Positions 47,377 to 56,263 of a stretch of DNA of 64,000 bases are shown piece after piece. The notes beneath the pieces are model-generated. The model did no database searches, had not been told where the DNA came from, and saw nothing but the letters and a program-made list of their open reading frames with translations. The stretch's first letter is position 1. Each line of letters opens with the position of its first letter. This DNA is from Bog-473 sp963834405 (GTDB taxonomy: Bacteria; Actinomycetota; Acidimicrobiia; Acidimicrobiales; RAAP-2). The position numbers were made by a program, and so were the translations under genes. Location of the stretch: assembly GCA_963834405.1 (NCBI GenBank), contig CAWIBX010000002.1:124001-188000 (forward strand), in the 5' to 3' direction.

Positions 47377-48405
47377 TCATCGCCTCGGGAGCACTTTGCG
47401 CCAATAAGTGGAGAGGGCCGCGACCTTGAAGCCCATCTCGTCGTTGACGGCGATCATCGGCCAGTTCTCCTCGGCGTTCCACGCATTGATCCACCGAACG
47501 GCCGGGTGCCGTGCCGCGACCGCGAACATGTTGGCCACCTTCATTGCGAAACCGAGTCCGTGACCGCGGTGCTCTCGCATCACGAGCGTGTCGTGTTGCC
47601 AGGCGCTCTCTGGGGCACCGAGCGGTACGACGATTTCCGTGTACCCCACGACATGGCCACTTGAGTCGTTACGGGCCCCCGTGATCACCTTGGCCCGATT
47701 CTGTGCCGCCAGCGACGCCTCCAGACCACGCACCCTTTCTTCGTCCCACTCCTCCTCGTCGAGCACCTGGTCGCCCATGGGCACATCGGTGGACATGCGA
47801 CGGCCGAGCTCACAGCGGTCCGCGATCGACGCTTCGGGCCAGCGGTCTTCGAACGTGAGCAGCGTGTACCCCTCGGGCGACGCCTTTGGATGGCCGCGCA
47901 GCGTTTCCTCGTGCCGTGAATCCAGTGGCAGCGTCAGCTGCCGGCGCACCATGCGCTGGGCTGACTCGAAGCCCAGCCGATGTGCGAAGGGGCCGGCCCG
48001 GTCCACGTAGCCGGGGTAGACCGGCGTCTCATCCATGCCGCCCAACTCGGTTCGGCCGGTACCGGTCGAGATCTGTTCGGCGACGTCGACGAGCGCCGAG
48101 CCAATGCCACGGCGTTCGAACTCCGGCAGGACACGCACGTCGAGGTGGGCGACGTGGGGGTTCTCGCGGCGGTACAGCTCGAGGTCCGCGATCCCGGCCA
48201 CACGTTGGCCCTCTCGCGCCAGCCAGCATTGATGTTCGACTGGCCCGTCCTGATCGAGGGCCATGGCCAGGCGCTCGACCCGCTGCCACCCCGGTCCCTC
48301 GGGCCAACGCTCCCGGTCGGTTTTGAGCAAGACAGCGAACCACTCGTCGAACACGCGAGAGTCGTTGGGGTCGATCCGGGCGATCTGCACTTCTGCGCTC
48401 GTCAC
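47377..48405 (-). CDS. Tandem-GNAT acetyltransferase, copy A
   Basis: A 342-residue protein with two GNAT folds. The N-terminal half has the acetyl-CoA loop VLPEFERRGIGSALV (about residue 95), the C-terminal half VMREHRGHGLGFAMKVANM (about residue 275) and the closing NEMGFK segment. It is a clear paralogue of the next gene; both share the CELGRRMSTD.P and EEEWDEERV blocks between the domains. The acceptor substrate is unknown. Overlaps copy B by 4 bp. Confidence 0.84.
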   Translation of the reverse strand: MTSAEVQIARIDPNDSRVFDEWFAVLLKTDRERWPEGPGWQRVERLAMALDQDGPVEHQCWLAREGQRVAGIADLELYRRENPHVAHLDVRVLPEFERRGIGSALVDVAEQISTGTGRTELGGMDETPVYPGYVDRAGPFAHRLGFESAQRMVRRQLTLPLDSRHEETLRGHPKASPEGYTLLTFEDRWPEASIADRCELGRRMSTDVPMGDQVLDEEEWDEERVRGLEASLAAQNRAKVITGARNDSSGHVVGYTEIVVPLGAPESAWQHDTLVMREHRGHGLGFAMKVANMFAVAARHPAVRWINAWNAEENWPMIAVNDEMGFKVAALSTYWRKVLPRR

Positions 48406-49424
48406 GGGAGCAAGGACTTCTGCCAGAAACTCCCCTCGCTCACAACCTTGAACCCGAGCATCTCGTTGATGGCGATCATGGGCGCGTTCACCCCGGCGTT
48501 GCCCGTCACGACCTGACGGATGGAGGGTTCCGAGACCTGCAGAAACTCGAGGTTGGCGAGCTTAACCGCCAAACCGAGGCGATGGCCCCGGTGTTCCGGG
48601 TGGACGAGCGTGGCCATTTGCCACGCCTCACCGGGTCGGTCGGGCGACAACAAGAGTTCGGTGAACGCGACGAGCCGGCCCGACTCGATGTGCTGGGCGA
48701 CCGCGGCCAGCTTCCTCGAACGCTGTGCCGCCAGCAGGGCGTCACTCTCCCCTATGCGTTGCTCGTCCCAGACCTCCTCTTCGTGGTCGCCGTCTCCGGC
48801 GGGCTCGTCGGTCGACATCTTGCGGGCCAGCTCGCACTGGTCCTCTCTGTATTCCGCCGGCCACGGGGTAGGGAACGTGAAGGTTCGGTACCGGTCTGCA
48901 CCAGCGACCCCCGCCGCGAAGTCGGAGAGCTCCGCGAGGACCTGGGAGTCGAGTGGCACCCCGAGGACGCGCTTGTTGCCACCCAACGTCGGCTCGAAGC
49001 CCATTGCTTCGGCGAAGCGGACGGAGGTATGCGTCGCCGCGGTCCCCAATGGGATGTCCACGATGGAATTGAGGACGCGCCGCCCGTCGGCCCGACCGAG
49101 CCGGGCCATGTGTTTCACCAGCGCCGTCCCGGCCCCGCGCCGCCGCCGCTCCGGGTGGACCATCACCGACACCGCCTCGGCGCTGTGGAGGTTGTCCCGC
49201 AAGGGCACCTCCATCAGGGCGGCGCCCGCCATCGGGCCACCGGACGGGCCCGCCGCGAGCACGTGGAAGCGCTTCACGCTCCCTTCGTGCGCCGCGAAGG
49301 CGCGGAAGTCGTTCAGGCCGAACGTGCCCAGGTCCGGCCAGTCGGCACGGTCCGCGGCGCCCCAGACAGCGGCGAATTCGGACAGCGCGACCTGGTCCCC
49401 GGGTGCAATCTGACGCACCTCCAT
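48402..49424 (-). CDS. Tandem-GNAT acetyltransferase, copy B
   Basis: A 340-residue double GNAT protein, paralogous to copy A over its whole length. Loops: MVHPERRRRGAGTALVKHM (first domain) and LVHPEHRGHRLGLAVKLANL (second domain), with CELARKMSTDEPAGD between. Which half binds acetyl-CoA productively cannot be told; both keep the R/Q-x-x-G-x-G/A pattern. ATG at 49424, about 75 bp after the pheT stop. Confidence 0.84.
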   Translation of the reverse strand: MEVRQIAPGDQVALSEFAAVWGAADRADWPDLGTFGLNDFRAFAAHEGSVKRFHVLAAGPSGGPMAGAALMEVPLRDNLHSAEAVSVMVHPERRRRGAGTALVKHMARLGRADGRRVLNSIVDIPLGTAATHTSVRFAEAMGFEPTLGGNKRVLGVPLDSQVLAELSDFAAGVAGADRYRTFTFPTPWPAEYREDQCELARKMSTDEPAGDGDHEEEVWDEQRIGESDALLAAQRSRKLAAVAQHIESGRLVAFTELLLSPDRPGEAWQMATLVHPEHRGHRLGLAVKLANLEFLQVSEPSIRQVVTGNAGVNAPMIAINEMLGFKVVSEGSFWQKSLLP

Positions 49425-49500
49425 GCACTCACGATGCCACGTGGCCGTGCATCCGCGGGGCGCCGAGGAGCTGTGTCGTGGATGCGACGCCGGAAGCCGC

Positions 49501-52086
49501 TCAGCGCAGTGCGGCTCCGAAGGACTCGGAGACGGCCTCGATGCACCGCGACCGCAGCGACCCCACCTCTTCGTCCGTCAACGTGCGGTCAGCCGCGCAG
49601 AAGCGCAGGTGATAGGCGAGGCTCCGGGTGCCTTCTTCAATGCCCGGCCCTCGATAGACGTCGAACAGCCGCACCGACTCGAGCAGCTCGCCCGCCGCCG
49701 ACGCGAGGGCTTTGGCCACGACGTCTGCCGGATGCTCGTCCGCCACCACCAAGGCGAGATCGATGTCCGACGACGGGAAGCGGCTGACGGCGCCTCCGGC
49801 CGTGACCCGACGCGGTGCCCACGACTCGTCGAACAGCAGACCCAGGTCGACTTCGAGCCAGCCGATACGCCTCGCGACCGTCCCCGCACCCGTCGTCTTC
49901 GTGAGACCGAATCGCGCCGCGACGTCGGGGTCGACCTCGCCCACAGAACCGATCACGGCCGGGCCCGCCGGGCCGCCGTGCGCCACCAGGTGCGCGGACC
50001 TGGTGGGATGCAGGCCAGGGAGCGGAGGCAGGCGGTCGTCGGGCGCGACGCCCAGGTGCGAACCCGGGGCGGAGAGCCGTACACCTTCCAAATGGAATGC
50101 GTCGGCCAGCACGTGCCACGAGGCCACGGCGTGCCGGGCGTCGTCCTCCTCCAGCGCGAAGACCGCGGCGAGCAGCTCCCGCTCGCCGGGCAACTCGGCG
50201 CGCTCGCGTCCGCCCGCGCCGGCGCGCTCGACCACGCGCGGCGCACCCTCGCCCGGGTGCGAGAACACGACGCCGACCTCGAACAGCCGGACGTCGGGCT
50301 GGCGGCGGCTGGCGTTGTACTCCAGCGCGCCCAGCAGGCCCGGCAACATGGTCCGCCGCAGGAACGGCTTCTCGGCGTCGAGTGGATTGCTCACCCGCAC
50401 CGCGTCGCCGTCAAGGCCGACTCTCTCGTGGGCCGACGCCGCCACGAAGGTGTCGGTCCAGGCCTCGGACGCGCCCAGCCCGCACATGAGGTCCTTCGCA
50501 AACCGGCGCAGGTTCTGCAAGGAGGTCAGCCGTCCTGGCTGGGGCCACGTCGGCACGTGCCGGGGCAAGTTCGAGTACCCGAACGTACGAGCGATCTCCT
50601 CAATGACGTCGTCCACCCCGAAGGGTTCGGGCCGCACGTCGGGGCGGTCGGTCGGAACGACGACCGTGACGTTGCCGTCAGTTTCGCCCTGGTCGTGGAC
50701 GTGCGGCGTCGGTCCTTCCCCATCCAACACCTCGAACCCGATCGGTTCGATCAGGGAAGCGATCTGCACCCGGTCGAGGTCGACGCCGAGCTGGCGGCGG
50801 ACCCGCCCGATGGGAACCGAGAGCGGGAAGGGTTCCGGCACCTCGCCCCGCACGTCGAGCATCCCGTTCGCCACGGTGAGGCCGGGCACACTTTCGGCCA
50901 GAAGCTGGCAGAACCGGGCGACCGACGGCTCGATGCCCCAGGGATCGCACCCGCGCTCGAAGCGCGCCGACGCCTCGGTGCGGAGGTTGAGCCGCTTCGA
51001 CGTCCGAGCGATCGCCATCGGCGCGAAGTACGCCGCCTCCAAGAGGACCTCGGTCGTCCCGCCGGAGATCTCCGACGACGCGCCGCCCATGACGCCGGCG
51101 ATGCCCACCGGCGTGTCCTCGGCGTCGCAGATCAGGCAGTCCTCGCCGGTGTCTCCGAGGGCGCGGCCCCGGACTCCGAGTATGCGCTCCTCGTCGTCGA
51201 GCGTGACGAGCGTCTCCCCCGGCCGGGCGCGCCGGACCCGCAGGCCGGGTCCGGGAAGCAGTGCCAGGTCGTAGGGGTGCGTCGGCTGGCCCAGCTCGAG
51301 CATGACGTAGTTCGACGCATCGACGACGTTGTTGATCGGTCGCATGCCGGCCATGAGGAGCCGCCGGACGATCCAACGCGGCGAGGGCCCGACGACCACG
51401 TTGGTCAGCACGGACACGGTCAGACGGGGGCACAGATCGGGAGACTCCACCGCCGCGCTGGCCAATGCCTCGACCGGCCGGTCGCTCGCCGGCGGCGGCG
51501 GGGGCTCGGGCGACGAGTACGGCAACCCCCGGCGCGCCGCGAGGTCACGGGCGATCCCGGCGATGGACCATGCGTCGGGGCGGTTGCCCTCGACGGTGAT
51601 GTCGAAGACCACGTCGGGCTCCAGCCCGAGGGCTTCCATGAGCGGGGTGCCCGGCTCCCCGGGCGTCTCGTCGCCCAGGATGAGGAGCCCGGCCCCGTCG
51701 TCGGACAACCCGAGCTCCTTCCCGGAGCACAGCATCCCGTTGGACCACACCCCGCGCAGCTTCTTGCGCTCGATCTCGGCACCGTTTGGGAGGATGGTCC
51801 CCGCGGGTGCGAAGGGGACCCTGTCGCCGACGTCGAAATTGAACGCGCCGCACACGATCTCGAGCGGCTCGCCGTCTCCCGCGTCCACCACGACACGCCG
51901 GATGCGGTCGGCTCCCTTGATCGGGGTGATTTCGGTCACCCGGCTCACGACGACGTTGCCGAGCCCCTCCCCCACGTGCTCGACGCCCTCGACGACGAGG
52001 CCCAGATCGTCCAGCGCGGCCGTCAGGCCCGGTATGTCGTCGGGGAACGGTGCGAAGTCACGGAGCCAGCTGAGTGGGGCGAGCAC
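49501..52086 (-). CDS. pheT: Phenylalanine-tRNA ligase beta subunit
   Basis: Forms the alpha2-beta2 synthetase with PheS. The 861-residue subunit has the usual order: B1 and tRNA-binding EMAP-like domain (about 40-155: VVVSRVTEITPIKGADRIRRVVVD, SNGMLCSGKELGLSDDGAGLL), the B3/B4 domain with the editing pocket (GVMGGASSEISGGTTEVLLEAAYF), B5, the catalytic-like core and the C-terminal ferredoxin-like anticodon-binding domain (RFPSSDIDLALVV). Gap to pheS is 33 bp. Confidence 0.95.
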   Translation of the reverse strand: MLAPLSWLRDFAPFPDDIPGLTAALDDLGLVVEGVEHVGEGLGNVVVSRVTEITPIKGADRIRRVVVDAGDGEPLEIVCGAFNFDVGDRVPFAPAGTILPNGAEIERKKLRGVWSNGMLCSGKELGLSDDGAGLLILGDETPGEPGTPLMEALGLEPDVVFDITVEGNRPDAWSIAGIARDLAARRGLPYSSPEPPPPPASDRPVEALASAAVESPDLCPRLTVSVLTNVVVGPSPRWIVRRLLMAGMRPINNVVDASNYVMLELGQPTHPYDLALLPGPGLRVRRARPGETLVTLDDEERILGVRGRALGDTGEDCLICDAEDTPVGIAGVMGGASSEISGGTTEVLLEAAYFAPMAIARTSKRLNLRTEASARFERGCDPWGIEPSVARFCQLLAESVPGLTVANGMLDVRGEVPEPFPLSVPIGRVRRQLGVDLDRVQIASLIEPIGFEVLDGEGPTPHVHDQGETDGNVTVVVPTDRPDVRPEPFGVDDVIEEIARTFGYSNLPRHVPTWPQPGRLTSLQNLRRFAKDLMCGLGASEAWTDTFVAASAHERVGLDGDAVRVSNPLDAEKPFLRRTMLPGLLGALEYNASRRQPDVRLFEVGVVFSHPGEGAPRVVERAGAGGRERAELPGERELLAAVFALEEDDARHAVASWHVLADAFHLEGVRLSAPGSHLGVAPDDRLPPLPGLHPTRSAHLVAHGGPAGPAVIGSVGEVDPDVAARFGLTKTTGAGTVARRIGWLEVDLGLLFDESWAPRRVTAGGAVSRFPSSDIDLALVVADEHPADVVAKALASAAGELLESVRLFDVYRGPGIEEGTRSLAYHLRFCAADRTLTDEEVGSLRSRCIEAVSESFGAALR

Positions 52087-52119
52087 GAGGGTCTTTCGTC
52101 GAGTGTGGACGGGGCGGGA

Positions 52120-53199
52120 TCAGAACTGCGACAGGAAGCGGATGTCGTTCTCAAGGAAGGAGCGCATGTCGGGCACGGCGTGGCGCATCTGGGCCAACCG
52201 GTCGATGCCGAATCCGAACGCGAACCCCGACCAGACCGCCGTGTCGATGCCGACCGCCGCGAAGACCGCCGGGTCGACCATGCCGCACCCGCCGAGCTCT
52301 ATCCAGCCGGTGTGCGAGCAGGTCCGGCATCCCTCGCCGAGGCAGATGGTGCAGGTGATCTCGAACTCCGCCGAAGGCTCGGTGAAGGGGAAGTAAGCCG
52401 GCCGCAGGCGCGACTCCATGCCCTCGCCGAAGTAGGCCTCGGTGAAGACCTGGATGGTCCCGGCCAGGTCGCCGAAGGTGATGCCGCGGTCGACCACCAG
52501 GCCCTCGATCTGGTTGAACACGGGCAGGTGGGTTGCGTCGGGCGTGTCCAGGCGGAAGCACTTCCCCGGCATGACGGCATGGATCGGCAGAGAGTCGTTG
52601 GCCACCGCCTCCTCCATCAGGTGGATCTGCACCGGCGAGGTGTGCGTACGCAGCAACACGGTCTCGGGCTCGCCAACGTCGAGATACATGGTGTCGTGCA
52701 TGGCACGGGACGGATGCGCCGGCGGGATGTTCAGTGCCTCGAAGTTGTACCAGTCAGTCTCCGCCTCGGGACCCTCGGCCACGGTGAACCCCATGCCGAC
52801 GAACACGTCCTCCAATTCGTCCCGGGCCTGGGTCACCAGGTGGAGGTGGCCCCGCGCCGGTGCGGAGAGGACCGCCGAAGGGATCACCTCGGTCAGGTCG
52901 AGGCGATCCGACCGCAGGGCGTCCGCTCGTTCGGAGGTCGCCAGCTCGCCGCGGCGGGCGGCCAGTTGCTCCTCGAGGCCGGCCCGGACCTCGTTGAGAC
53001 GTCGGCCCGCCTCCTTGCGGGCCTCGGGCTCGAGGCGCCCGAGACCTCGATGCGCCCGGGTCAGCACCGAACGCTTGCCGAGCAGCTCCGTCTCCACCGC
53101 GGCCAGCGCATCGGTAGAGGCGGCGCCGTCGATGGCCCGCGCGCCCTCGGCTGCGATCCCCTCGATGTCGATGTCGATCTCTGCGTTCTCTGTCACCAT
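52120..53199 (-). CDS. pheS: Phenylalanine-tRNA ligase alpha subunit
   Basis: Catalytic subunit, 359 residues: an N-terminal coiled coil (about 10-90), then class II motifs including FVGMGFTVAEGPEAETDWYNFEALNIP, HPSRAMHDTMY, VRLDTPDATHLPVFNQIEGLVVD and the motif 3 region FGFGIDRLAQMRH. The initiation codon at 53199 gives a normal N-terminus. It sits about 90 bp after the tsnR stop, in the conserved infC to pheT order. Confidence 0.95.
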   Translation of the reverse strand: MVTENAEIDIDIEGIAAEGARAIDGAASTDALAAVETELLGKRSVLTRAHRGLGRLEPEARKEAGRRLNEVRAGLEEQLAARRGELATSERADALRSDRLDLTEVIPSAVLSAPARGHLHLVTQARDELEDVFVGMGFTVAEGPEAETDWYNFEALNIPPAHPSRAMHDTMYLDVGEPETVLLRTHTSPVQIHLMEEAVANDSLPIHAVMPGKCFRLDTPDATHLPVFNQIEGLVVDRGITFGDLAGTIQVFTEAYFGEGMESRLRPAYFPFTEPSAEFEITCTICLGEGCRTCSHTGWIELGGCGMVDPAVFAAVGIDTAVWSGFAFGFGIDRLAQMRHAVPDMRSFLENDIRFLSQF

Positions 53200-53288
53200 G
53201 CGTGGTCCTGCGCCGGTACCACCGGAGCGGTGGCTGGGTGCGCTCTCAAGGCCGTCTCAGGCGGGCTCAATCGGGCGTCTCAATTGGG

Positions 53289-54128
53289 TCAATTTGGTCT
53301 TTCCGAAATTCTACGTGGCCCGGACGACCCGGCCCGGCGCTGGCGCATCGCCTCGAAGCACACCACCGCGCAGGCCACGCCCACGTTGAGCGACTCCGCC
53401 CGTCCCTCCATCGGGATGAAGAGTGAGCCGCCCAGCTCGCCCGCGAGCGCCGGGTCGAGGCCCATGGACTCGTTGCCCAGGAAGAGCGCCGTCGGGACAG
53501 TCCAGTCCAGCCCCGCGTAGTCGTCGCCGTCGCGAACGACCATCGCCTGCGTCCGGTAGCCGACGGCCGCCAGCTCGGCCGCGAGTACGGCCGCATCGGG
53601 GCGCCCGGCGAAGGGGACGTGGAAAAGCGATCCGGCCGAGGCCCGGACCGTCTTGGGGTTGTACGGGTCGACGGAGTCAGCGGCGAAGAAAACGGCCTGG
53701 CACCCAGAGGCGTCGGCGGCACGGAGCACGGTGCCCGCGTTGCCCGGGTCGCGCACGTCGACCAGGACCACAACCAGTGAGCCGGGTGCGGATTGGATGG
53801 CGGCGGGCTCGGGGAGCATCGGGAGCACGGCGAGGACGGGCTGGGGTGTCACGGTGTCGGCGACCCGCTCGAGCACTCCCGACGCCAGCGGGAAGACCCG
53901 GGCACCGACGGCGGCGGCCCGGTCACAGACCTCCCTGGTCGGACGATCGTCGGCACCCGCCGGCGACACGTACACGGACTCGACGGGGACGCCAGCCTCC
54001 AGGGCCGTGCGGATCAGCTCACTCCCCTCGGCGACGAAGGCGCGCTCGGCCCGGCGCGCCGAGCGCTTCTGCAGCAGGCCGCGCAGCCGGCGGACGCGCC
54101 GGTGCGTGAAGGCCAGGCGCTGGGTCAG
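53289..54128 (-). CDS. tsnR: SpoU/TrmH-family RNA 2'-O-methyltransferase
   Basis: A SPOUT methyltransferase acting on rRNA or tRNA. Residues 1-100 form the substrate-binding domain (SARRAERAFVAEGSELIRTALE, then VESVYVSPAG) and the rest the knotted catalytic domain with RDPGNAGTVLRAADASG, LFLGNESMGL and IPMEGRAESLNVGVACAVVCFE. No ATG/GTG occurs before the substrate-binding domain; a CTG at 54128 overlapping the rplT TGA (CTGA) gives 279 residues, the normal size. A GTG at 53975 would truncate the fold. Same position as tsnR in M. tuberculosis. Confidence 0.87.
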   Translation of the reverse strand: MTQRLAFTHRRVRRLRGLLQKRSARRAERAFVAEGSELIRTALEAGVPVESVYVSPAGADDRPTREVCDRAAAVGARVFPLASGVLERVADTVTPQPVLAVLPMLPEPAAIQSAPGSLVVVLVDVRDPGNAGTVLRAADASGCQAVFFAADSVDPYNPKTVRASAGSLFHVPFAGRPDAAVLAAELAAVGYRTQAMVVRDGDDYAGLDWTVPTALFLGNESMGLDPALAGELGGSLFIPMEGRAESLNVGVACAVVCFEAMRQRRAGSSGPRRISERPN

Positions 54129-54511
54129 GAAGCGACCCCGGCCGGCTCGGTGGCGCCCGTCAGCGCGTCCTGTGCCGTCCGCACGAGCGCGGCGAAGGCG
54201 TCGGGATCGCTCACGGCGAGGTCGGCCAGCACCTTGCGGTCGACCTCGACGCCGGCCAGGTGCAGCCCGTTGATGAGGCGGCTGTAGCTGAGGCCGCTCG
54301 CCCGGGCCCCGGCGTTGATCCGCTGGATCCAGAGCTTGCGGAAGTCACCCTTGCGGGCCCGCCGGTCACGGTAGGCGTACTGCATGGAGTGCATGAGCTG
54401 CTCATTGGCAGCCCGGTAGGAACGGCTCTTGTTTCCGTAGTACCCCTTCGCCTGCTCCAGGACGGCGCGGTGATGCTTGCGGCCGTGGACGGCTCGCTTG
54501 ACTCTCGCCAT
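54125..54511 (-). CDS. rplT: 50S ribosomal protein L20
   Basis: A 128-residue L20: MARVKRAVHGRKHHRAVLEQAKGYYGNKSRSYRAA at the N-terminus and SYSRLINGLHLAGVEVDRKVLADLA in the C-terminal RNA-binding domain. Needed early in 50S assembly through 23S domain I. About 126 bp after rpmI. Confidence 0.97.
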   Translation of the reverse strand: MARVKRAVHGRKHHRAVLEQAKGYYGNKSRSYRAANEQLMHSMQYAYRDRRARKGDFRKLWIQRINAGARASGLSYSRLINGLHLAGVEVDRKVLADLAVSDPDAFAALVRTAQDALTGATEPAGVAS

Positions 54512-54637
54512 GGGGTCCTCCTCTCTCGGGGGGTGTGCGGTGTTTCGGTCTTGGTGGGGCTGGATCTGCGTCTGTGCGTGCGGAGCGTTCGGTGCTCCGT
54601 CAATGCGGTGGTCGGTGCGTCGGAACGATCCGGGCGA

Positions 54638-54832
54638 TCAGATCCCGAGCATCCGGCGCGTGGCCTTCTCGTCGCCCTTAGCCAGATCGGCCTCACGCCC
54701 GAGCCGCCGCATGCGCACGCTGTTCTTCTTCTCGAAATTGTGCCCGCGGAAGGCCTTGCGCCGGCGCAGGCGGCCGCTGCCGGTCACCTTGATGCGCTTG
54801 GCGGCGCCCCGGTCGGTCTTCATCTTCGGCAT
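54638..54832 (-). CDS. rpmI: 50S ribosomal protein L35
   Basis: A 64-residue L35 starting MPKMKTDRGAAKRIKVTGSG with the basic RRRKAFRGHNFEKK core, typical in length and sequence. It starts 4 bp after the infC stop, so the two are probably translationally coupled. Confidence 0.97.
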   Translation of the reverse strand: MPKMKTDRGAAKRIKVTGSGRLRRRKAFRGHNFEKKNSVRMRRLGREADLAKGDEKATRRMLGI

Positions 54833-54836
54833 TGCG

Positions 54837-55583
54837 TCATCCCTCTTCGGCTGATGCTGCGATTTCGCTGACCGGTTCGGCGGCCGGTGCGCCTGCTGAC
54901 TCGGCGGCAGGCTCGGCGCTCGCCGCACTCCCGTTCCCGCCCGCCGGAGCGGTGGAAGCAGGAGCCGAGGCGGCCTCTCCCTTGGCAGACCCGGCTCCCC
55001 GCGCATTCGTCCGTTCGGCGCGCTGTTGATTCGACGCCCTGGACTGCGCGGACTGGCGGGCCCGCTTGTCGGGAGCGAGCACCATGATCATGTTGCGGTT
55101 ATCGAGCTTGGGCTCGGCCTCGACCTTGGCGATGCCCTCCATCTGCTCGGCGATCCGATCGAGGATCCGCTTGCCGTGTTCGGGGTGGTACACCTCGCGG
55201 CCACGGAACATGATCGTGATCTTGACCTTGTGCCCCTCGTTCAAGAACTTGGCCACCTGACGGGTCTTAGTGTCGAAGTCACCCGGCCCTATCTTCGGCC
55301 GGTACTTCATCTCCTTGATCCCGACGTGGACGGCCTTGCGGCGGCTCTCCTTGGCCCGCTGGGCCTCGTCGAACTTGAACTTGCCGAAGTCCATGATGCG
55401 GGCGACGGGCGGGTTGGCCATGGGGGCCACTTCAACGAGATCGAGGTCGAGCTCCTTCGCGATCGCCAGGGCCTCGGGCAGCGGCTTGATGCCTAGTTGC
55501 ACACCGTCGGGGTCCACGAGCCGGACTTCACGGGCACGGATTCGGTCGTTGATCCGGTGCTCTGTTGTGGTTTCAGCGACGAT
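54837..55583 (-). CDS. infC: Translation initiation factor IF-3, probable AUC start codon
   Basis: Binds the 30S subunit and checks initiator tRNA pairing. The frame reads ETTTEHRINDRIRAREVRLVDPDGVQLGIKP, the normal IF-3 N-terminus, followed by the linker and the C-domain (KYRPKIGPGDFDTKTRQVAKFL, GHKVKITIMFRGRE). No ATG, GTG or TTG precedes it; a TGA stop lies two codons upstream of an ATC at 55581-55583 that has a GAGAGGTG ribosome site about 9 nt in front. Rare AUU/AUC starts are the known hallmark of autoregulated infC genes. After about residue 170 a 75-residue Ala/Ser/Glu-rich tail extends the usual 180-residue protein. Confidence 0.92.
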   Translation of the reverse strand: MVAETTTEHRINDRIRAREVRLVDPDGVQLGIKPLPEALAIAKELDLDLVEVAPMANPPVARIMDFGKFKFDEAQRAKESRRKAVHVGIKEMKYRPKIGPGDFDTKTRQVAKFLNEGHKVKITIMFRGREVYHPEHGKRILDRIAEQMEGIAKVEAEPKLDNRNMIMVLAPDKRARQSAQSRASNQQRAERTNARGAGSAKGEAASAPASTAPAGGNGSAASAEPAAESAGAPAAEPVSEIAASAEEG

Positions 55584-55785
55584 GCGTCATCACACCTCTC
55601 ACTCGGGCCCGCGGTCCTTCCGCTAGCCAATCGGTGGAGCGAGGCCGGCCTGCGGGCAGGGCCCGCACCGGAGACGATCGACCATGGCGCACGGAGCTCA
55701 CCAAGACAGTGAGGTGGTGGCCAGGTGGAGGCCTGTCAGTCCGCGGCCTCGCTTCCATGTAGTCAAGGGCACATACAGTACCAGC
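55584..55785. promoter_or_regulatory. infC leader / divergent intergenic region
   Basis: About 200 bp between infC and the DUF1844 gene. A GCGGGC-AGG-GCCCGC hairpin (55652-55666) lies in the presumed infC leader, compatible with, but not proof of, translational feedback by IF-3 or L20. A CATACAGT -10-like sequence lies about 10 bp before the DUF1844 ATG. No clear -35 boxes are seen. Confidence 0.4.
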
Positions 55786-56235
55786 ATGAGCAGCCTCTGG
55801 ACACCGTCGGGCGAGCATTTCCCCAAGGAGGAGCCTCCGGACGGAATGGGCGGAGGGCCGGCGGACGGCCCCGACGGCGGGCCCGAGAACGCGCCGTCGC
55901 AGGCCGAGGCGCAGGCGGCCGTCGACGCCATGCGGGCCCAGCTGGCGAACACACCCGCCGAGGTCGTGGTGGCCAACCACTGCTACGGCCTGTTCGAACT
56001 CGCCGCGATCTACCTGTCGCAGACACCCCCGGCGTTGTTCCAGGCCCGCCTCGCGATCGACGGTCTGGGCTACCTGCTCGACGGGCTGCAGGGCCGGCTC
56101 GGGGAGGCCGAGCCGTCGTTGCGCGAGTCGCTGTCCCAACTGCGTCTCGCCTTCGTGCGGTTGGAGGGGTCCGAGCGCACGGAGGCCGAGAACTCGGCCA
56201 ACGTCGGCAACGGGGGTCCGGCCGCTTCCGCCTGA
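55786..56235 (+). CDS. DUF1844 domain protein
   Basis: A 149-residue protein of unknown function: a Pro/Gly/Asp-rich N-terminus (1-45) followed by the DUF1844 helical domain (ANHCYGLFELAAIYLSQTPPALFQARLAIDGLGYLLDGLQGRLG). Such genes lie next to infC in other actinobacteria, here divergently. ATG at 55786 is chosen since it fits the family and a -10-like element lies just upstream. Confidence 0.82.
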   Translation: MSSLWTPSGEHFPKEEPPDGMGGGPADGPDGGPENAPSQAEAQAAVDAMRAQLANTPAEVVVANHCYGLFELAAIYLSQTPPALFQARLAIDGLGYLLDGLQGRLGEAEPSLRESLSQLRLAFVRLEGSERTEAENSANVGNGGPAASA

Positions 56236-56263
56236 GCGTTGGGCGTCCGTTGGGCGTTCGTCC

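Noticed and set aside
49423..53520. Very long plus-strand open frame (1365 codons)
   Set aside because: It lies entirely antisense to pheT and pheS, is Arg/Asp/Gly-rich without domain content, and results from the high GC third positions of the real genes.
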